A stretch of DNA of 64,000 nucleotides from Ctenosaura bakeri. Its lineage: Eukaryota; Chordata; Lepidosauria; Squamata; Iguanidae. The notes under the pieces were generated by a model. It had not been told where the DNA came from and ran no database searches. It saw only the letters and a list, made by a program, of their open reading frames with translations. This document shows, one piece after another, positions 43,646 through 55,968 of this stretch; position 1 is the first letter of the stretch, and every line of letters begins with the position of its first letter. Made by a program: the position numbers and the translations under genes. The stretch is from NCBI GenBank assembly GCA_948474755.1, contig CAOLHI010000562.1:1-64000 (forward strand), given 5' to 3'.

Positions 43646-44526
43646 GTGTTCTGCCTGCTTCCCCATAGCTCCTAGTTGCATAACAAAACTATGCACATTC
43701 ACTTCCTCTGTTCAATTAACATTTAGGTTGGTCCTGACATTCCACGTTTTTCAATGGCTGAGTCCATTCATCTTCCAATAGTAATATTAAATCTACAAGT
43801 AAAGAGATAATAAAATCCATTCCTTACCAGAACAAATGGTTGTCACATACACAGATGGCTAAAAACTATTGTTCTGTTGCTCCTTTGTCATCCTTAAAAT
43901 ACCAGTTGTTGACTGTGTAATAATGCAATGGTCAAACAATTCCTCAGTCTTCGGAGAAAGTTTCTTATTTAAGAAAAAAAACTGGATATACAGAGTCTCA
44001 CTTATTTTTCTTGGAATACCATTCACAGTCTATAAGCATGCAATATTGTGTTGCTTTATGAGTGGATTCAGGAACAGTTTTTGAGAGCACATGCACGCGC
44101 GCACACACGTACATGTCTGAATGTTCTCCCAGGAAGTTCCCTGCCTGCTGTAAGCTAACTCATGAGTAAGACATACAAAACAGTGGCTTGATAACAGGAA
44201 ACCAAATTGGAATGGAGTGAAGAGCACTGATACACACAGCTGCTTGAATAATCATGATCACAATTGAGATGCCCTTCTTCACTGAATTCTCTGCTGCATC
44301 CTTCCTCCTTGCCCAAGGTGAAGAAGGTCTTGTTTTGTTTGAGAAAACAGTGGGGACAGGGAGGATGAACTGTCCTGTCATTTCCACCAGTTCAGTATTA
44401 CTATCAAATACTTATAGAACCCCTGTAAGAATTTGCAGAGGTGGGTGCAGGGTTGTTTTTTTTACATTTTTAAATGATTTCTTATAGTCTTTATTGTGGA
44501 GTTCAAACCTGCCATCTATCTGATAC
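43646..44526. other. No recognised feature
   Basis: This includes a short CA/CG purine-pyrimidine run (44091-44112). No gene or repeat family is recognised. Confidence 0.4.
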
Positions 44527-44957
44527 TGACCCTTTCCGCAACTCACCCATTTTCAGCGCTGGGGTGTGGTGCTCGCACAAGCAGCCTCCAGAGAGAGACT
44601 CTCGCTTCCCTGTTTTTTCAGCTCCACACGAGCTTCCTGCTCAAGCGAGAGCCCCGCCTCTTCCTTTCACAGTGCAGCCTGGACCTTCCCAGGCTGCACT
44701 GAGACAGGAAGCACGACTGGCTTGGCTCCCGAGGCTCTGCATGCAAGGTAAGTGTGCTCGGGGCCCCGAAGCAATGTGCGACCAAGCAGCATTTTCGGCT
44801 TCAAGATGAAAATGAAAAAATGCATGCACAGTCTGTGTCAGGCCCTTGAGTGTCACACAAATGTGAGTGCATCATGTGGACTGTTCCTCACATGTGCGCG
44901 ATGCTCAAGAGGCCCTTTCGCATTGGAAATACCGTGCAAAAAGGGCCACTGTGTATT
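44527..44957. mobile_element. GC-rich MITE (family G), copy 2
   Basis: Left GACCCTTTCCGCAAC, right reverse complement GGCCCTTTTTGCACGG. The body shares CAGTGCAGCCTG, CAGGAAGCACGACTGGC, AAGGTAAGTGTG and CAGCATTTTCGGCTTCA with 39172-39572. The hairpin near 44850-44912 has decayed. It is older than copy 1 by divergence. Confidence 0.68.
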
Positions 44958-45021
44958 TTTCCATACACAGAGATGTTTGTGTGGGCAGTGGACAAGCAAT
45001 CCTCATTTGTTTATGGAACAG

Positions 45022-46320
45022 TACAGTCAGCCCTCCACATTTACAGGTTTAACTCTCATGGATTTGATTGTTTGCAAGTTTCTCCAACCCCTGCCCTTAC
45101 CTCAAGCATTTATCTCCCAGGTGAATCGTTCCTCTTGGAGGCTCTGGTCAGGCCATGTAGCCCTTTAAAAATCTGCCTCTGGTCCTCCTCTTCCTCCACC
45201 ATCTGATGCCTGGCCAGCTAAGGACAGCTTGCAGCCCAATTTCTCAGCACTATGAACCCTCTCCTAATGCCCTCCACACCCAAGGATGGAGATAGATGGA
45301 AAAGAAATATAGGGCTGTTACCCTGTATTTTGGGGGGGGGGTCCCAGAAGGGGTGCCCAGATCGCCAATTAAAATACCAAATTGGAGGAAATTAGCTGGC
45401 GCACTCTCTTGGCTAGCGAGAGGCAGGGTAACTTAACGAGATCTTTAAACCCAATGTATACAGCGGCAGGTCAGAGAGCACCTAGACAAGGTTTTAAAGC
45501 AACAAACTATATTTTATTAAAGGCAAGAAACACGAAAGACAAGACATAAACTAACTAGCTGAGAAATAGAAATGGAGGTTTGTTTGGGAAAGGCAATACG
45601 ACCTGTCTCATAGTCCTGGAGAGAAGAGGGGTTCCAGGGGAAGGAAGCTCAGTGTGGGAAGCTGAGGGGAGTCCCTTAGACAACCGGCAGCAAGGCGGGA
45701 TGGCAGTCTAAAGTGATCCAAAGACTGTTTGAAAGTGAGGGGTTTTTATAGGGGAGTTTGTGCCTCTCAGCTATGGCAAGCCAGGTGAGAACAAAAGGAG
45801 TTTTGGTGCTGGAGAAAGGATTTGGAAAGGTCAAGTTTAACATGATTGGATTTGCGTTTGAAGACAATAGCGTGGCTGGGATGTTGATGGCCCAACATAA
45901 AAGAGTAGCTCGGCTGAGAGCCGTGCAGCTATTGTGAAGTTTGCGGCTGGAAGTTCCCTGAAGCTGGGAGCGGAGTTTAGGCTGCTGGCCTCAATAAAGT
46001 CTGGAATGTAAAACCATTAGTGGCCACACTCATGTCCGTGCTTGTCCGGAGGACCTCGCAAACACATGGAGTGTGGTAACTGCAAGTCAGTCCAGCTAAG
46101 GCCGAATTGTTTGATATCAAAATGATATCTGGGGGTCCTCACCCAAGATGCCATACCAGAAGTAACAGAGCTGCCATGGCAAACCATCCCCTTCCCATCT
46201 CCTTTCCTTGACCTGGTTTGGATCCTGGGTGTCCATTTTCCCCACCATGTCTCAGTCTTCCTCTCCACACACATTTTTATATTTGTGCCTCTAACTAGTA
46301 ATTATGGAGGACTGACTGTA
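45022..46320. mobile_element. Pogo/Tigger-like DNA transposon, copy 2, split by an LTR
   Basis: TA|CAGTCAGCCCTCC at 45022 and, reverse-complemented, TA|CAGTCAGTCCTCC at 46320 are matching TIRs with the TA duplication typical of Tc1/mariner/pogo elements. Removing the solo LTR leaves about 440 bp of non-coding DNA. The left end continues with GGTTTAACTCTCATGGATTT, as in 36325. Confidence 0.8.
45316..46167 (-). mobile_element. Solo LTR, family alpha, copy 5
   Basis: An 852-bp minus-strand LTR. The low edge is TGTTACCCTG and the high edge GAAGTAACA. Flanks GGGC (45312-45315) and GAGC (46168-46171) suggest a 4-bp duplication with one change. It contains GATATCAAAATGATATC (46111-46127), TTTTATAGGGG (TATA on the minus strand) and TTTTATTAAAGG. 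It lies inside the TA-flanked Tigger-like element, so it is younger than it. Confidence 0.87.
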
Positions 46321-46359
46321 CAAGAAAACCTATACTATCAGATTCTATTGCATGTAACA

Positions 46360-46475
46360 TTGCTGTTATTTGCTGTCAAGCTGGCTTTCTCCCAATAACC
46401 CATATTGTTGCATATATCTAAATTTGATAGCCTCAGTTTAGTCATCTTGGCTTCTAGTGGGAACAAGTCCTTACT
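46360..46475 (-). mobile_element. RTE/BovB 3' fragment
   Basis: GATAGCCTCAGTTTAGTCAT and CTTGGCTTCTAG match the antisense BovB 3' region also seen at 15770-15800. The 5' and 3' limits are unclear. Confidence 0.55.
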
Positions 46476-48241
46476 CACAGTCAAGCGTGTAAAGATTTAG
46501 ACAGAATTATTTCTTTTGTTAAATGATCTGAACATTATCCTCACTGATTTCTGGGTTACCCAGCAAATACATGGTTAGTTCTCTACTGTTTCCATGAAAA
46601 TCAGGGATGGCTGGGAGCCTGTTGCTTTGTCCTAACTGGCCACCACTTTGAAACAATTGTTGAATGGTGAGTCAATGTGTAGGTAAATCCAATTGAATCA
46701 ATGGCTCTAGTTTTAAGGGAGATTAACAATAGGGTTTAAAAGAGAGGTTCATGTTTGCAAAGGCAAACATGAATTGTCCATAATACATGGACAATTACAT
46801 CGTTAAGACGCTAACTGAAGCAACTGACAGGGAAAAAAAATTATATGAGGCCTATACAAGCACTTATGCAATAAGAGCATTCCAGTGCCCAAGGTGGAGA
46901 ACCCATTCCAAATGGTATCCTCTTTGGGTATAAATCCACAAGGAGGCTATTCTGCACTGGGCCCACTGATGTAAGTCTGTTAGTCTTGAGACAGAAACAA
47001 TTTCAGCCATTTGCCCCTACGTTCACCCTCATCTTTATGCAAAGATAACAATGCTTATTTAGAACTGCAAATAGTTGAGAAACAATCTTAGGAAAACAGA
47101 GGTAGCTGAAAGAAGAAGAAAAAAGTTTGGTTTATCTCAGGAGGAATTAACTTTAAAGGGCAAAAGTCACCCCTGCTAGAAACCTTGAGGACCGCAGAGA
47201 AAACACTTTTTCCCCCAAACTGACTCTGATGTGGTTTCAGGTCACCAGAGATAGTGAATGAAATTAGAGATGTCAATAAAAAAACTGTCTGGCATCCTGT
47301 TCAATAGTTACAAAATTGTAAGCCAGACCTACACTCTCATAACTTTGGGGTTCTTAACCCTAAAAGCATTCATTCTGTCTGTTATTAAAGTTATCCTGTT
47401 AGTTATTTTGTAAACCTGATTCTGGACAGTATTATTCACCCTGAAGGAAGGATGAAGCATGCTTACTACTGGAAGGCAGTGTGATAGCGACAGGCTTCCA
47501 AGGGCTAGGAACTGGAGGGAAATCAGTAAAGTGCCCCAACCACAAGGTTTCACAGGGACTTGAGAGAGGAGCACAGGGAAATGATGACTGCAACACTTTT
47601 TGAGTGACGGGGCACACTGAGACCAGCAGCTGGGACAGGACCCCAAGGGAGATCTCCAGCTGCCTGTCTCAACGTGCCTCAAGACTTGAAAGAGTGCTTA
47701 CAGTCGTTAAACATTGTTGTAACTTGAGTTTCCCTTTTCCACTCCAGCAATTCCTTCTTACGCACAGAGGGCCATATTCAGAATATGAATACAGCGAGGC
47801 TTTGTTTGGAAAATTAGAAAATCAAAAGATGCTTTCACTAGTGGAAATTATTTAATATACAGTAAATGTGTGAACTTCCACAATCTCCATGGAAAGACCA
47901 CAACAAAAAATAAAACAGAACCCCATTCATTTGCACAAACCTTTTGAACACCCAGCAGGAAAAAAGATACTGTGCTGCTTGTCCCACTTTGGGGTCTCAT
48001 CTCTGTGTTTTGTTTACTTATCATTTTCAGTATCCCTGCTTCAAATATTGTTTCCATAGGCTGACACATATTGTCCTCATTCCCTTCTTTCCATATACCT
48101 TTTCCCACTTTCTTTCAAAACCTAAATCAAAGGACACTGGAGAGATGTAAATATAAAACTAAGAAAAAGGAAGCACTTCCGGTAGTAGGAAAAAAGTTGT
48201 CACAGACTAAGCTTAGGCCACTGGAAAGTTAGCAAGAATGT
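46476..48241. other. No recognised feature
   Basis: Overlapping short frames at 47329-47682 show no domain. No repeat hallmark is recognised. Confidence 0.4.
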
Positions 48242-48388
48242 CACAGAAAGAAGTTGGTTTTGCTGTCAGATCTTTAATGTAAAAAAAAAATAAAAAAAAT
48301 AGAATGGGAACTTTAATATCAGCATTCCCATTCTATTTTTTTTATTTTTAAGTTAAGGATTTGACAGCAAAACCAACTTCTTTCTGTG
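48242..48388. repeat. Long near-perfect hairpin (fold-back element)
   Basis: Arms 48242-48309 and 48326-48388 are reverse complements over more than 60 bp, with a 16-nt loop and few mismatches or indels, mainly in an A/T-run. Outer parts pair CACAGAAAGAAGTTGGTTTT with AAAACCAACTTCTTTCTGTG exactly. No TA or other clear TSD was found. It is a fold-back MITE or a recent inverted duplication, and its RNA would be a long double-stranded stem. Confidence 0.92.
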
Positions 48389-50959
48389 GAACCATTCCTA
48401 AGTAGGGTTCAAGAATTCTCATTTACTGCTTTCAAGAGATTTAATAATCAATTCTTCTAAATTCCAGCTTCAGCCAATTATATTGTATTTTTCCTTGCAT
48501 GAAATGCTTCCTCATTTAGGGTTTTTATTTTCCTAAATGAGAAGAGACAGGTTTTTGACTTACGTTACTACAGCTGTAGCATTAAGCATATAAATGTACT
48601 GCTGGTCATTCTCTTTGTATTTCAAGCTCATTTTGGCTAAACTTTCTTGTTAAGTTCTACTAGCTAGAAAGGCGATTATAGAAAGAAAGCAGCCTGCTCA
48701 GTGTGGATGTGGACATAAAGTGTGCATTTTCTTCCATACACATCTGGCAGCATGTTGAAGCTCTGGAAACAGCAATGCCATCGTGGCATTAACTATCATG
48801 TTGGAAGTGGGATATTGCTATTTGACTAAAAACAAACACTTTTATTTCTCCATTGCTGTGGGCAGTTACTGGAAAGCTTGGGTTCTCTCTTATATAAAGT
48901 CAGCCAGAAATGTTTATTTCATCCAACTTTGTAGGAAGCAAGCTAGTGTGCAGAATGCAGAATAACTAACATGTGTGTCATTTGGATGGTAACAACCTTT
49001 CCCCCCCCTACATAGCACCACAAATACATGTTGTACTGTTTAATAAGTATACCTAGGTGGAAACATGTCTAAAGGAAACTATGAGAACTGACATGAAAAA
49101 AATTAAGAGCACAGAAATCATCATTCCAGTATCTTGTACCACTTGGAAACTTGAAGACAACATGATAAACTTTTTAAACATGGCAAAGTCAGTTTGATTT
49201 GATAACAGCTCTGCTTCTTTGTATACATATGTGCATTTTTCTCTCATCTGTGAGCTCTGGAATAGTTGATTTTACAAGTTGTTGGAGTGGTTCAACAAGA
49301 AATGGAAAAAGCTGACTGTGTAGGTTTACTATTAACTTAGAACCATCAGGACATAAACCTCCTTTTCTTGGTCTGCAGAGCTTCTTTCCAACTAGGCTGT
49401 TCCTTCTTTAATATTTTCAACTTGGTTATTCTAAAGCCTGAAGGATTAATATTTTATAATCAGTAATATCTACATCATTTAAAAAGCAACAAATGTGCTT
49501 CATGCGTGAAGGAAGGATTAATAATAAGACCTAGAAAAATGACAGGGTGTTCTACGTTCTGGTCTGCCTCTCTATGAAGTGAACCATGCCAATGAGTTTT
49601 CATTGACAAGGAAAAATCATGGCATGACTCCTTTTAAAATCACCACTCTGTTTTTACCCATAGCTGCTTTTCCAGAGAGAAATGGTGGTTGTTTGATTGC
49701 TTGCCTTCATTCCCTCCATTCCCCCTCCAAGTTCGGTTAGAATGAAAATATTGTGTCAGAATATGAACTCTGCAGCTTTCAATGCCTCACTCTAAAAACA
49801 AGAAGGGCTTCCTCCATGTAAGGAGGATTGTACTTCACTAAGGGTTTCATCTTCCTCCAACCACTAGGTAATGCCACCAATTTAGTTTTCAGTGCACCAT
49901 TTCAGTTTAATCCTCAGCTTTTCCAGTGCTAAGAATTCTATTGGTTACATACAGACATGTAATCCAATGCCCTTTTTTGAACATATTCAAAAGCCTCCTG
50001 CAGCCAGTTGCCACCTGGGGACCTCCCACCTCTTACTCTGCCATCCCAATCCAGGCAGCACTCCATCCCAGTCACTAAATGGCCATTGCAGCTTGCCCTA
50101 GGGTGGATGGGATTTGGAACTGCACACAGTGTGCATGATGTTAGACCCAGCTACAGCTTTAAGATAGTTCCAGTATTGTTTTGAGCAAGGCAATGGGCAG
50201 ATCTCTGGGTTGCAGCCAGCCCTTTTGTCTCTAGAGACAGAAAAGAGGCATCAATTGTGCAGCCCAAGATGCTGGAAGCAAAGAGGCATCAATGCTTATA
50301 TAAAATGATTTGTGGGAGAGAGGAGTCTAGATAATGCCTGCCCTGTTTTCACCTCTCCGCATCTTTCTTTGATGTATGTACGCAAATTCTTTTGCTTCTT
50401 TCTTGCCTGTAGACATCACTTCCGCCTGTCTCAAGAAGTTAGTCAGTCTCCTTGTTCCCTTTGTCTGGGAAGGAACATCCATGAGACTCTAACTCCACTA
50501 ATGGATACTAGCTTACAAAACACATGAGAGTCGGCTTTTGGGGGCTCTTCCAAGCAAGTTTAGGTCATCTTTTGCCTATTTCCTTATCTATCCTTAGATG
50601 GATTTCCTGAGACAATAAACATAAGATTTTTCTTTTTTAACCTTGCAAAAGCCTCCTGAGTAATTATGCCCATTTCTACCAGAAGCTCATATTGCACTAG
50701 CCTTGCTGCACTTTGCTTATTATAGATACCAAATATTCCTACACAGAAAACAACACAGTTTGGTGTAAACTACGGTAATTGCCTTTACATCTCTCTTCTT
50801 CACTGAGTCTTACATCTTTGACAGCAGGAGGGCTGCAAACCAGTGGTAATATCCAGATAGAGTTTTTGTTTTGTTTTTTGATATTTTGCTTTTTTCTTTA
50901 TGCCCTGAATTTTGTGCCTTATGAAGAATTCTCTCTCTCTTCTCTCACTCACACACACA
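48389..50959. other. No recognised feature
   Basis: About 2.6 kb with no supported gene or repeat family. Candidate ancestral intergenic sequence. Confidence 0.4.
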
Positions 50960-51139
50960 GGACATTTCCACACTAGACTGTTGTAGTGCTGTTATTCCAC
51001 TTTCAACATCCTATGGAATCCTGGGGTTTGCACTTTAAGGAGGGGCCTCAAGGCCCTTCCCTAAACTGTAAACCCCAGGATTCCATAGGATATTGAAAGT
51101 GGAAGAATAGCAGTACAACAGTCTAGTACAGAAATGGCC
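50960..51139. mobile_element. Palindromic MITE (family P), complete copy
   Basis: About 180 bp with two arms of roughly 70 bp: GGACATTTCCACACTAGACT through CCTGGGGTTT and its reverse complement ending GTACAGAAATGGCC. The centre is GAGGGGCCTCAAGGCCC. Both sides are flanked by ACACACA, so the TSD is ambiguous. This is the best full-length representative in the window. Confidence 0.85.
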
Positions 51140-53750
51140 ACACACAGCTTAAAATGGAGCATTCCAGGGCAAGTGTTGCCACCTGATTATTTCATGTGAA
51201 ATGACTCTCATATCCACTGAATCCAAGCGGCAGTTAGTTCGTGTACTTTGACAAGAGAAGTGTTTGAGTAGTAATTCACGATGTGCACCTCTCTCAGGGA
51301 CTATAATGGGGGTGTCTCTGTCATCATTTACAAAGGTACTTCAGAGCTGCTGTATTTCTTCCCATGGTTTCCATCTTTCCATCCAAGCTGTCATCTTGAA
51401 AAATACAACACACAGTTTCCAGTGTTGCCATCTTTTGTAACTGATCTGGTTTCAGTGCCCGAAGAATCCTGAAAAAATTCGAAATACATTTTTACCCATC
51501 TGATCCCTCCTTTTTAATAACACAAAACAAAACAAAACTTAGTTATTATATCTTAGGATGCTGCTCAAAGGCACAGGAGCAGAGAGCATCAAAAACATTG
51601 GCAAGTCTGGAAAACAATGATATCTATTTCTTTAGAAGCTCCAGAACATGACATATTAACTCCTTCTGAAATGCTCTTCTCTATGCTAATTGGAATTCTG
51701 TCAGTTACTTTACTTAGTATCATGTATGTGTGTGAGTGAGTGTATGTGTGTGTAAAGCAGGGGAAGGGAAGTGGGGGATACAGTGAGATGATTTTAAGAG
51801 ACATTCTGTATCATTGTGAGTACACTGTCACTGAATGAACATGCATGACAGCATGGCATTTTTATTCACAACTAGTCCCATTGAATTCAGTGGCTTTTAC
51901 TCTCAGTTGTACAGTTCTTTGGATCCACTCACTTAATGGCCTGAATCCTATTAGTAGTCCCTAACTAGAGAGGATGAATTGTATCAACAGGATTTATGTA
52001 CGTGTTAAGTCAAAACAATTGATTCAATGAGTCTACTTTACCTGGGACTAGCAATGTCATGTGCTAGCTACTCTTTTACGCTCAAGAAAACCCACAGTGT
52101 TTTCCCAATGTATTAAATGAGTTATATGAGGCATAGTATACAACTGTTGCTGAAGTTAACATTCTACAATACACACTTGGCTAAATAGTAATACACACTC
52201 TTACTCATGCAGAATCCCCCTTGGTGGATTCTCAGGGTCTTCCTCTTCCCCCTTTCCCAAACTTCCATGGTTCTCATGAGACTTTGTTTATTTCCATACT
52301 TTGATCTTGACAGTCTTCCCAAACTTTCTCAGGTAACTTCCTAATGCATCTCTGGTGTTATCTCTATCTCAGTTCTTTGTGTATCTATCTTAATGCTGAC
52401 CAGATTCCTTGGAGCCAGCTTCTCTCAACCTGTTCTTATTGAACCCTCTTCACTAGGATGAGATGCTTCGACTCTTTACTTTGATATACCATACATTGTT
52501 ACACCTGGTTCTAGCATGGGTACTCTAAAGCTCATACCATAATAAATCATTTGTTGATTGTTATCACTTTTAAGTAAATAGAGGCATGTCTTGACAGCCT
52601 GGCTGAATACACACTTACAGTAATCATTCAGACTTTATTAAACATCTAACATGTAGAGGGTGGCCTGTAATACATGATGTTCATCCAAGCGTTATGTTAC
52701 ACCAAAATGAAAACGTACTACAACAATGTTTTAACTAGTATAATCAATAAGCATTCATTATCATGGATGAGTTACATTATCGATTATGTCACGGAGCACA
52801 GCAAATATGGCAAGCAATTAGATTCAGGACAGTGTATTCCAGAATCATATGAGGGTGGGGGGGATATACAACATATTTTGCATATGTTCATCCTGTACTA
52901 CATCTGAAGAATTAAAGGTTTTCATATTTTATTGTCACAGCGGGAAGTATGTTAACTCAAGAAAAAGATAAACTAGCCCAACATGACCACTGAGCTTCAT
53001 GGGATGTGGGATCTGAAGTGAAGTGCCAAAGAAGGGGCCAATTGCATCTGGTTGCCTAAGGAACAACAAAAACCTGATGCCTGTTTTCTTCATATTCTTA
53101 CCACAACTGGAGGCCTTAAAGTCATTTAGATCTAACTCTAAAATTATCAAACTGGCACAACTAGCACCAGCAACAATGCATTAGCTCTCTAAGGAAATTT
53201 GTAGAGATTTCCAACATGTTTTTTATCTTTCTGTTTCAGCTTTTATTTATTCTCCTTATTTATTCTGGGTCAAAGCAACCTGGCTTTCATGAACAGAAAC
53301 ATTTCCCAAACAGTCACATAATCACAATATTGCACAATTAAAAAACAAAGGCAGCAGAGAGGCACAAAGTCTGGAAATGTACACTCTTTTTTCATTCTGC
53401 AACAGGAGGTTTTGGGGAGAAAAATGGAACAAATATTTGCTTTTTGACTCAGAATAGAGATGGTTTGGAGGCACATCACAAAAAATCTCATTGCCTAGTG
53501 GTAGCTCATGCCTACTGTAGAGAGGCATCAAAGCCATGCACAGTTATCACACACCAACAAACTTGGCACTTATGCTCCCCTCCCTCCAGAGTTCCAATAT
53601 TCTTTTTTAACTTAAATCACCCTCTAAGGGTAGAACAAATGTAAATATAATGTTCATTTCTAAGACTTCTTGCAGTCGTTCTCTATGTTCTTATATCTCC
53701 ATATCCCCCCAGTTCAAAAAAAAAAAAAAGAGTTTTGATGAGAATGCCAC
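51140..53750. other. No recognised feature
   Basis: No supported gene or family. A (TG) stretch lies near 51724-51755 and an A-run at 53716-53729. Confidence 0.4.
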
Positions 53751-54349
53751 TGTGTGATAACTGAAGCCCCTGTCAGAGCTGCTGCTGATGAGCAGCAGCT
53801 GTTGGTCCCTGTGGCTCTGGCTGGATATGAGTCCTGCAGCTCAAAAGCTCCCCCTGCTGCCATGGACCAAGCAGGCTTGGACGTTCTTCTGCCTGCTCCT
53901 TTAGGGCAACAGAGATCCGATTCTGAAGATTGTTTGGATCCCGTGCCAATCAGTCCACAAACAAGGCAGAGACTCAAGAGAGCGGAGCAAAGGAAGGCTT
54001 CCTCGATTAAGTTCAAGAAGCAGTGACTAGCCACACTTGTGTCTTGGGCTATATAACTGCCTGCCTGGAAGCTTTCCTTTGCTTGTGGCAAACTTCTTTC
54101 AAGCCCTCCTCTTGCCTGTTCCTTGCTCCCAGAACCCGGTTCCTGCTACCTTGAATTGATCTCTTGACCCTTGGCTTTTGGAACTCAGACTACAGCTTTT
54201 GCTTGACGCTCTGGTAAATGAACTCCCTTGTGTAAAGTGCTTGCTTGTCTCCTCCTGGCTGGACTTTGCTGGCTCTCACACTCCCTTCTCTGGGCTGGCT
54301 CGCCACCCAGGTCTCTGACCTTGACAACTGTAAGCCCTGTGGAGTGACA
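53751..54349 (+). mobile_element. Candidate LTR (family delta) with an internal open frame
   Basis: It begins TGTGTGATAACTG and ends GGAGTGACA, giving TG...CA ends. A TATATAAC box lies near 54050. A 90-codon frame (53754-54026) has an acidic SDSEDCLDPVPISPQ segment and a basic T-R-Q-R-L-K-R-A-E-Q-R-K-A tail. I associate similar acidic-then-basic frames with a squamate LTR repeat, but cannot name it. No AATAAA or TSD was confirmed. Confidence 0.45.
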
Positions 54350-54959
54350 AGACATCATAATCAGCAGCAGCAGCAATGTAAATGGCTTTTCCCCACCCCA
54401 TTTACTATAATAACAACCTTGCATGTTTGATGTTGTTGAGAGGTAGTAACCTCCCTCACCTGTTCCAAATTCAGTACCATAACTAGTACCCTATACTAGT
54501 TCTTTCAGGACAATGCTTGCTGCAAAAATGGTGCAAAGGATGAAACATAACATCAGAAAAGCAATATAGCTTATATGCAAATTACACTGTACACATTTGG
54601 AGAACTGGAATGTGGTAACCCTGAACAGGAGTAATGCTTAGGAGTAATGCTCATTTGACACAAAAGATAGTTATTTTCAAGAATTCCTGCAACACAGGAT
54701 TAGGCTGAAATATCATAGATGCTTTTTACATTTATCTGCACAGATTCTAAGTACCCATATGAATATAATATGTTGATTAAGTGGTTCTAATAGTCCTATT
54801 GATGGTTCACTGTGTTCCATATGCCAGGCTTCACCACAAATTGGGTGTACTGAAAGCCCTTTCTTGAATAGAACATACCCCAAAGAGCAATTTCCATTGT
54901 ATCAGACACAATTGGAGATTTATAGCCATACTAGTTGCACTGGGACAAAGGCTGGGCGC
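54350..54959. other. No recognised feature
   Basis: CACTGTGTTCCATATGCCAG and GGCTTCACCACAAATTGGGT (54808-54846) recur, diverged, at 57400-57437. Otherwise nothing is recognised. Confidence 0.4.
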
Positions 54960-55335
54960 CAGGTTGTCAGTTAATTGGGGTGGCCACAATTTTAATGATA
55001 CATACATATATACATATTTCCACAGTAGCCCACTTAATTTATATACAATTCATCTCTGAATACCTTATTTGGGGGTCCTGCCATATTTGGTTATTCAAAA
55101 TCTCTATTACTATAAGAAAAATGGGGTTGGGGAAAGTGGGCATCCCTGCCTTGTCCCTTTCTTAATTTCTAGTTTCTTTGTTTTCTTGCCATTTATTAGT
55201 AAGCTTGCCAATTGTTGATTGTATATTAGATTGATCCAATTTGAAAACGTCTAACCAATTTTCATCTTATTTAATACTTCTGTCATGAAGTTCCAATTTA
55301 CATTATCGAATGCTTTCTCCGCATCCAATTTCTCT
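54960..55335 (-). pseudogene. L1 reverse transcriptase fragment
   Basis: Minus-strand translation gives A-E-K-A-F-D-N-V-N-W-N-F-M-T-E-type sequence in broken frames, then L-F-K-L-D-Q-S, K-L-T-N-K-W and a final G-x-P-T-F-P block. That block occupies the G-x-x-Q-G-x-P-L-S-P position. It is the central L1 RT without the catalytic box. Confidence 0.6.
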
Positions 55336-55477
55336 GAAAAGCAGTGAGGAAAGCAGCAATATGGCTTAGGTCTGCATCTAAGGACAGTTCTTGTTCAGGA
55401 ATCAGAGCAACAGCATGGTGTTCAGCAAGGCTGCACTGAGTCACTCAAAACTATACACCAAAACTACCCTACAGGTA

Positions 55478-55968
55478 TGGGTGTGAATGGCTCTTCCCAC
55501 TAAGTGGACAATGGGAGTTGCAACACAGACAATAGAGTCTGGACAGAATTAATGGCCTTGGTGTTTAGGTGACAAAGGAGCAATGGCTATTGTAATAGCT
55601 CTGTATTGTGGAGGGATTTGGGGGACAAAAGCAGGCAAACATCGAGGCGTGAGGGAACAAAATTGAAACAATCACTGTTTGGTGAGAACTTCTGTTTTGA
55701 CCATTGTACACTCAGAGATGTTCCAGCTTCAGCTTAAACCTATTATCTCTGGAGTTGCTTGGTAAATTGTCGGACAATAACTTCAACTACACCTAGAGAA
55801 AGTGTTGGCTGACCTTTCTTGCAATTATACATTTTCAGTCAGTAATTTTCCTCTGCCCCGCTTGCCCTTCCAGTCACCTCAAGTTCCATTTTATATCAAT
55901 GCCAATTAATGTAGTTAACAATTAAATAATATTTTGCCAATTAAACCGTATCACTTTTGGGAGGTGTT
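55478..55968 (+). repeat. Unclassified interspersed repeat B, copy 1
   Basis: About 490 bp colinear with 60880-61346. Shared blocks are GGGTGTGAATGGCTC, GTGGGAGTTGCAA-type, CCTATTATCTCTGGAGTT, CCTTCCAGTCAC and TGCCAATTAAT, then GCCAATTAAAC near the 3' end. It is non-coding with no clear termini. It might be an LTR or the interior of a DNA element. Confidence 0.6.

Noticed and set aside
44474..45206. Cluster of 110-140 codon frames
   Set aside because: They overlap the GC-rich family G element and the start of the Tigger-like element in several frames at once. No conserved motif.
53716..53729. Poly(A) run as a processed pseudogene tail
   Set aside because: No upstream gene-like sequence and no TSD were found.
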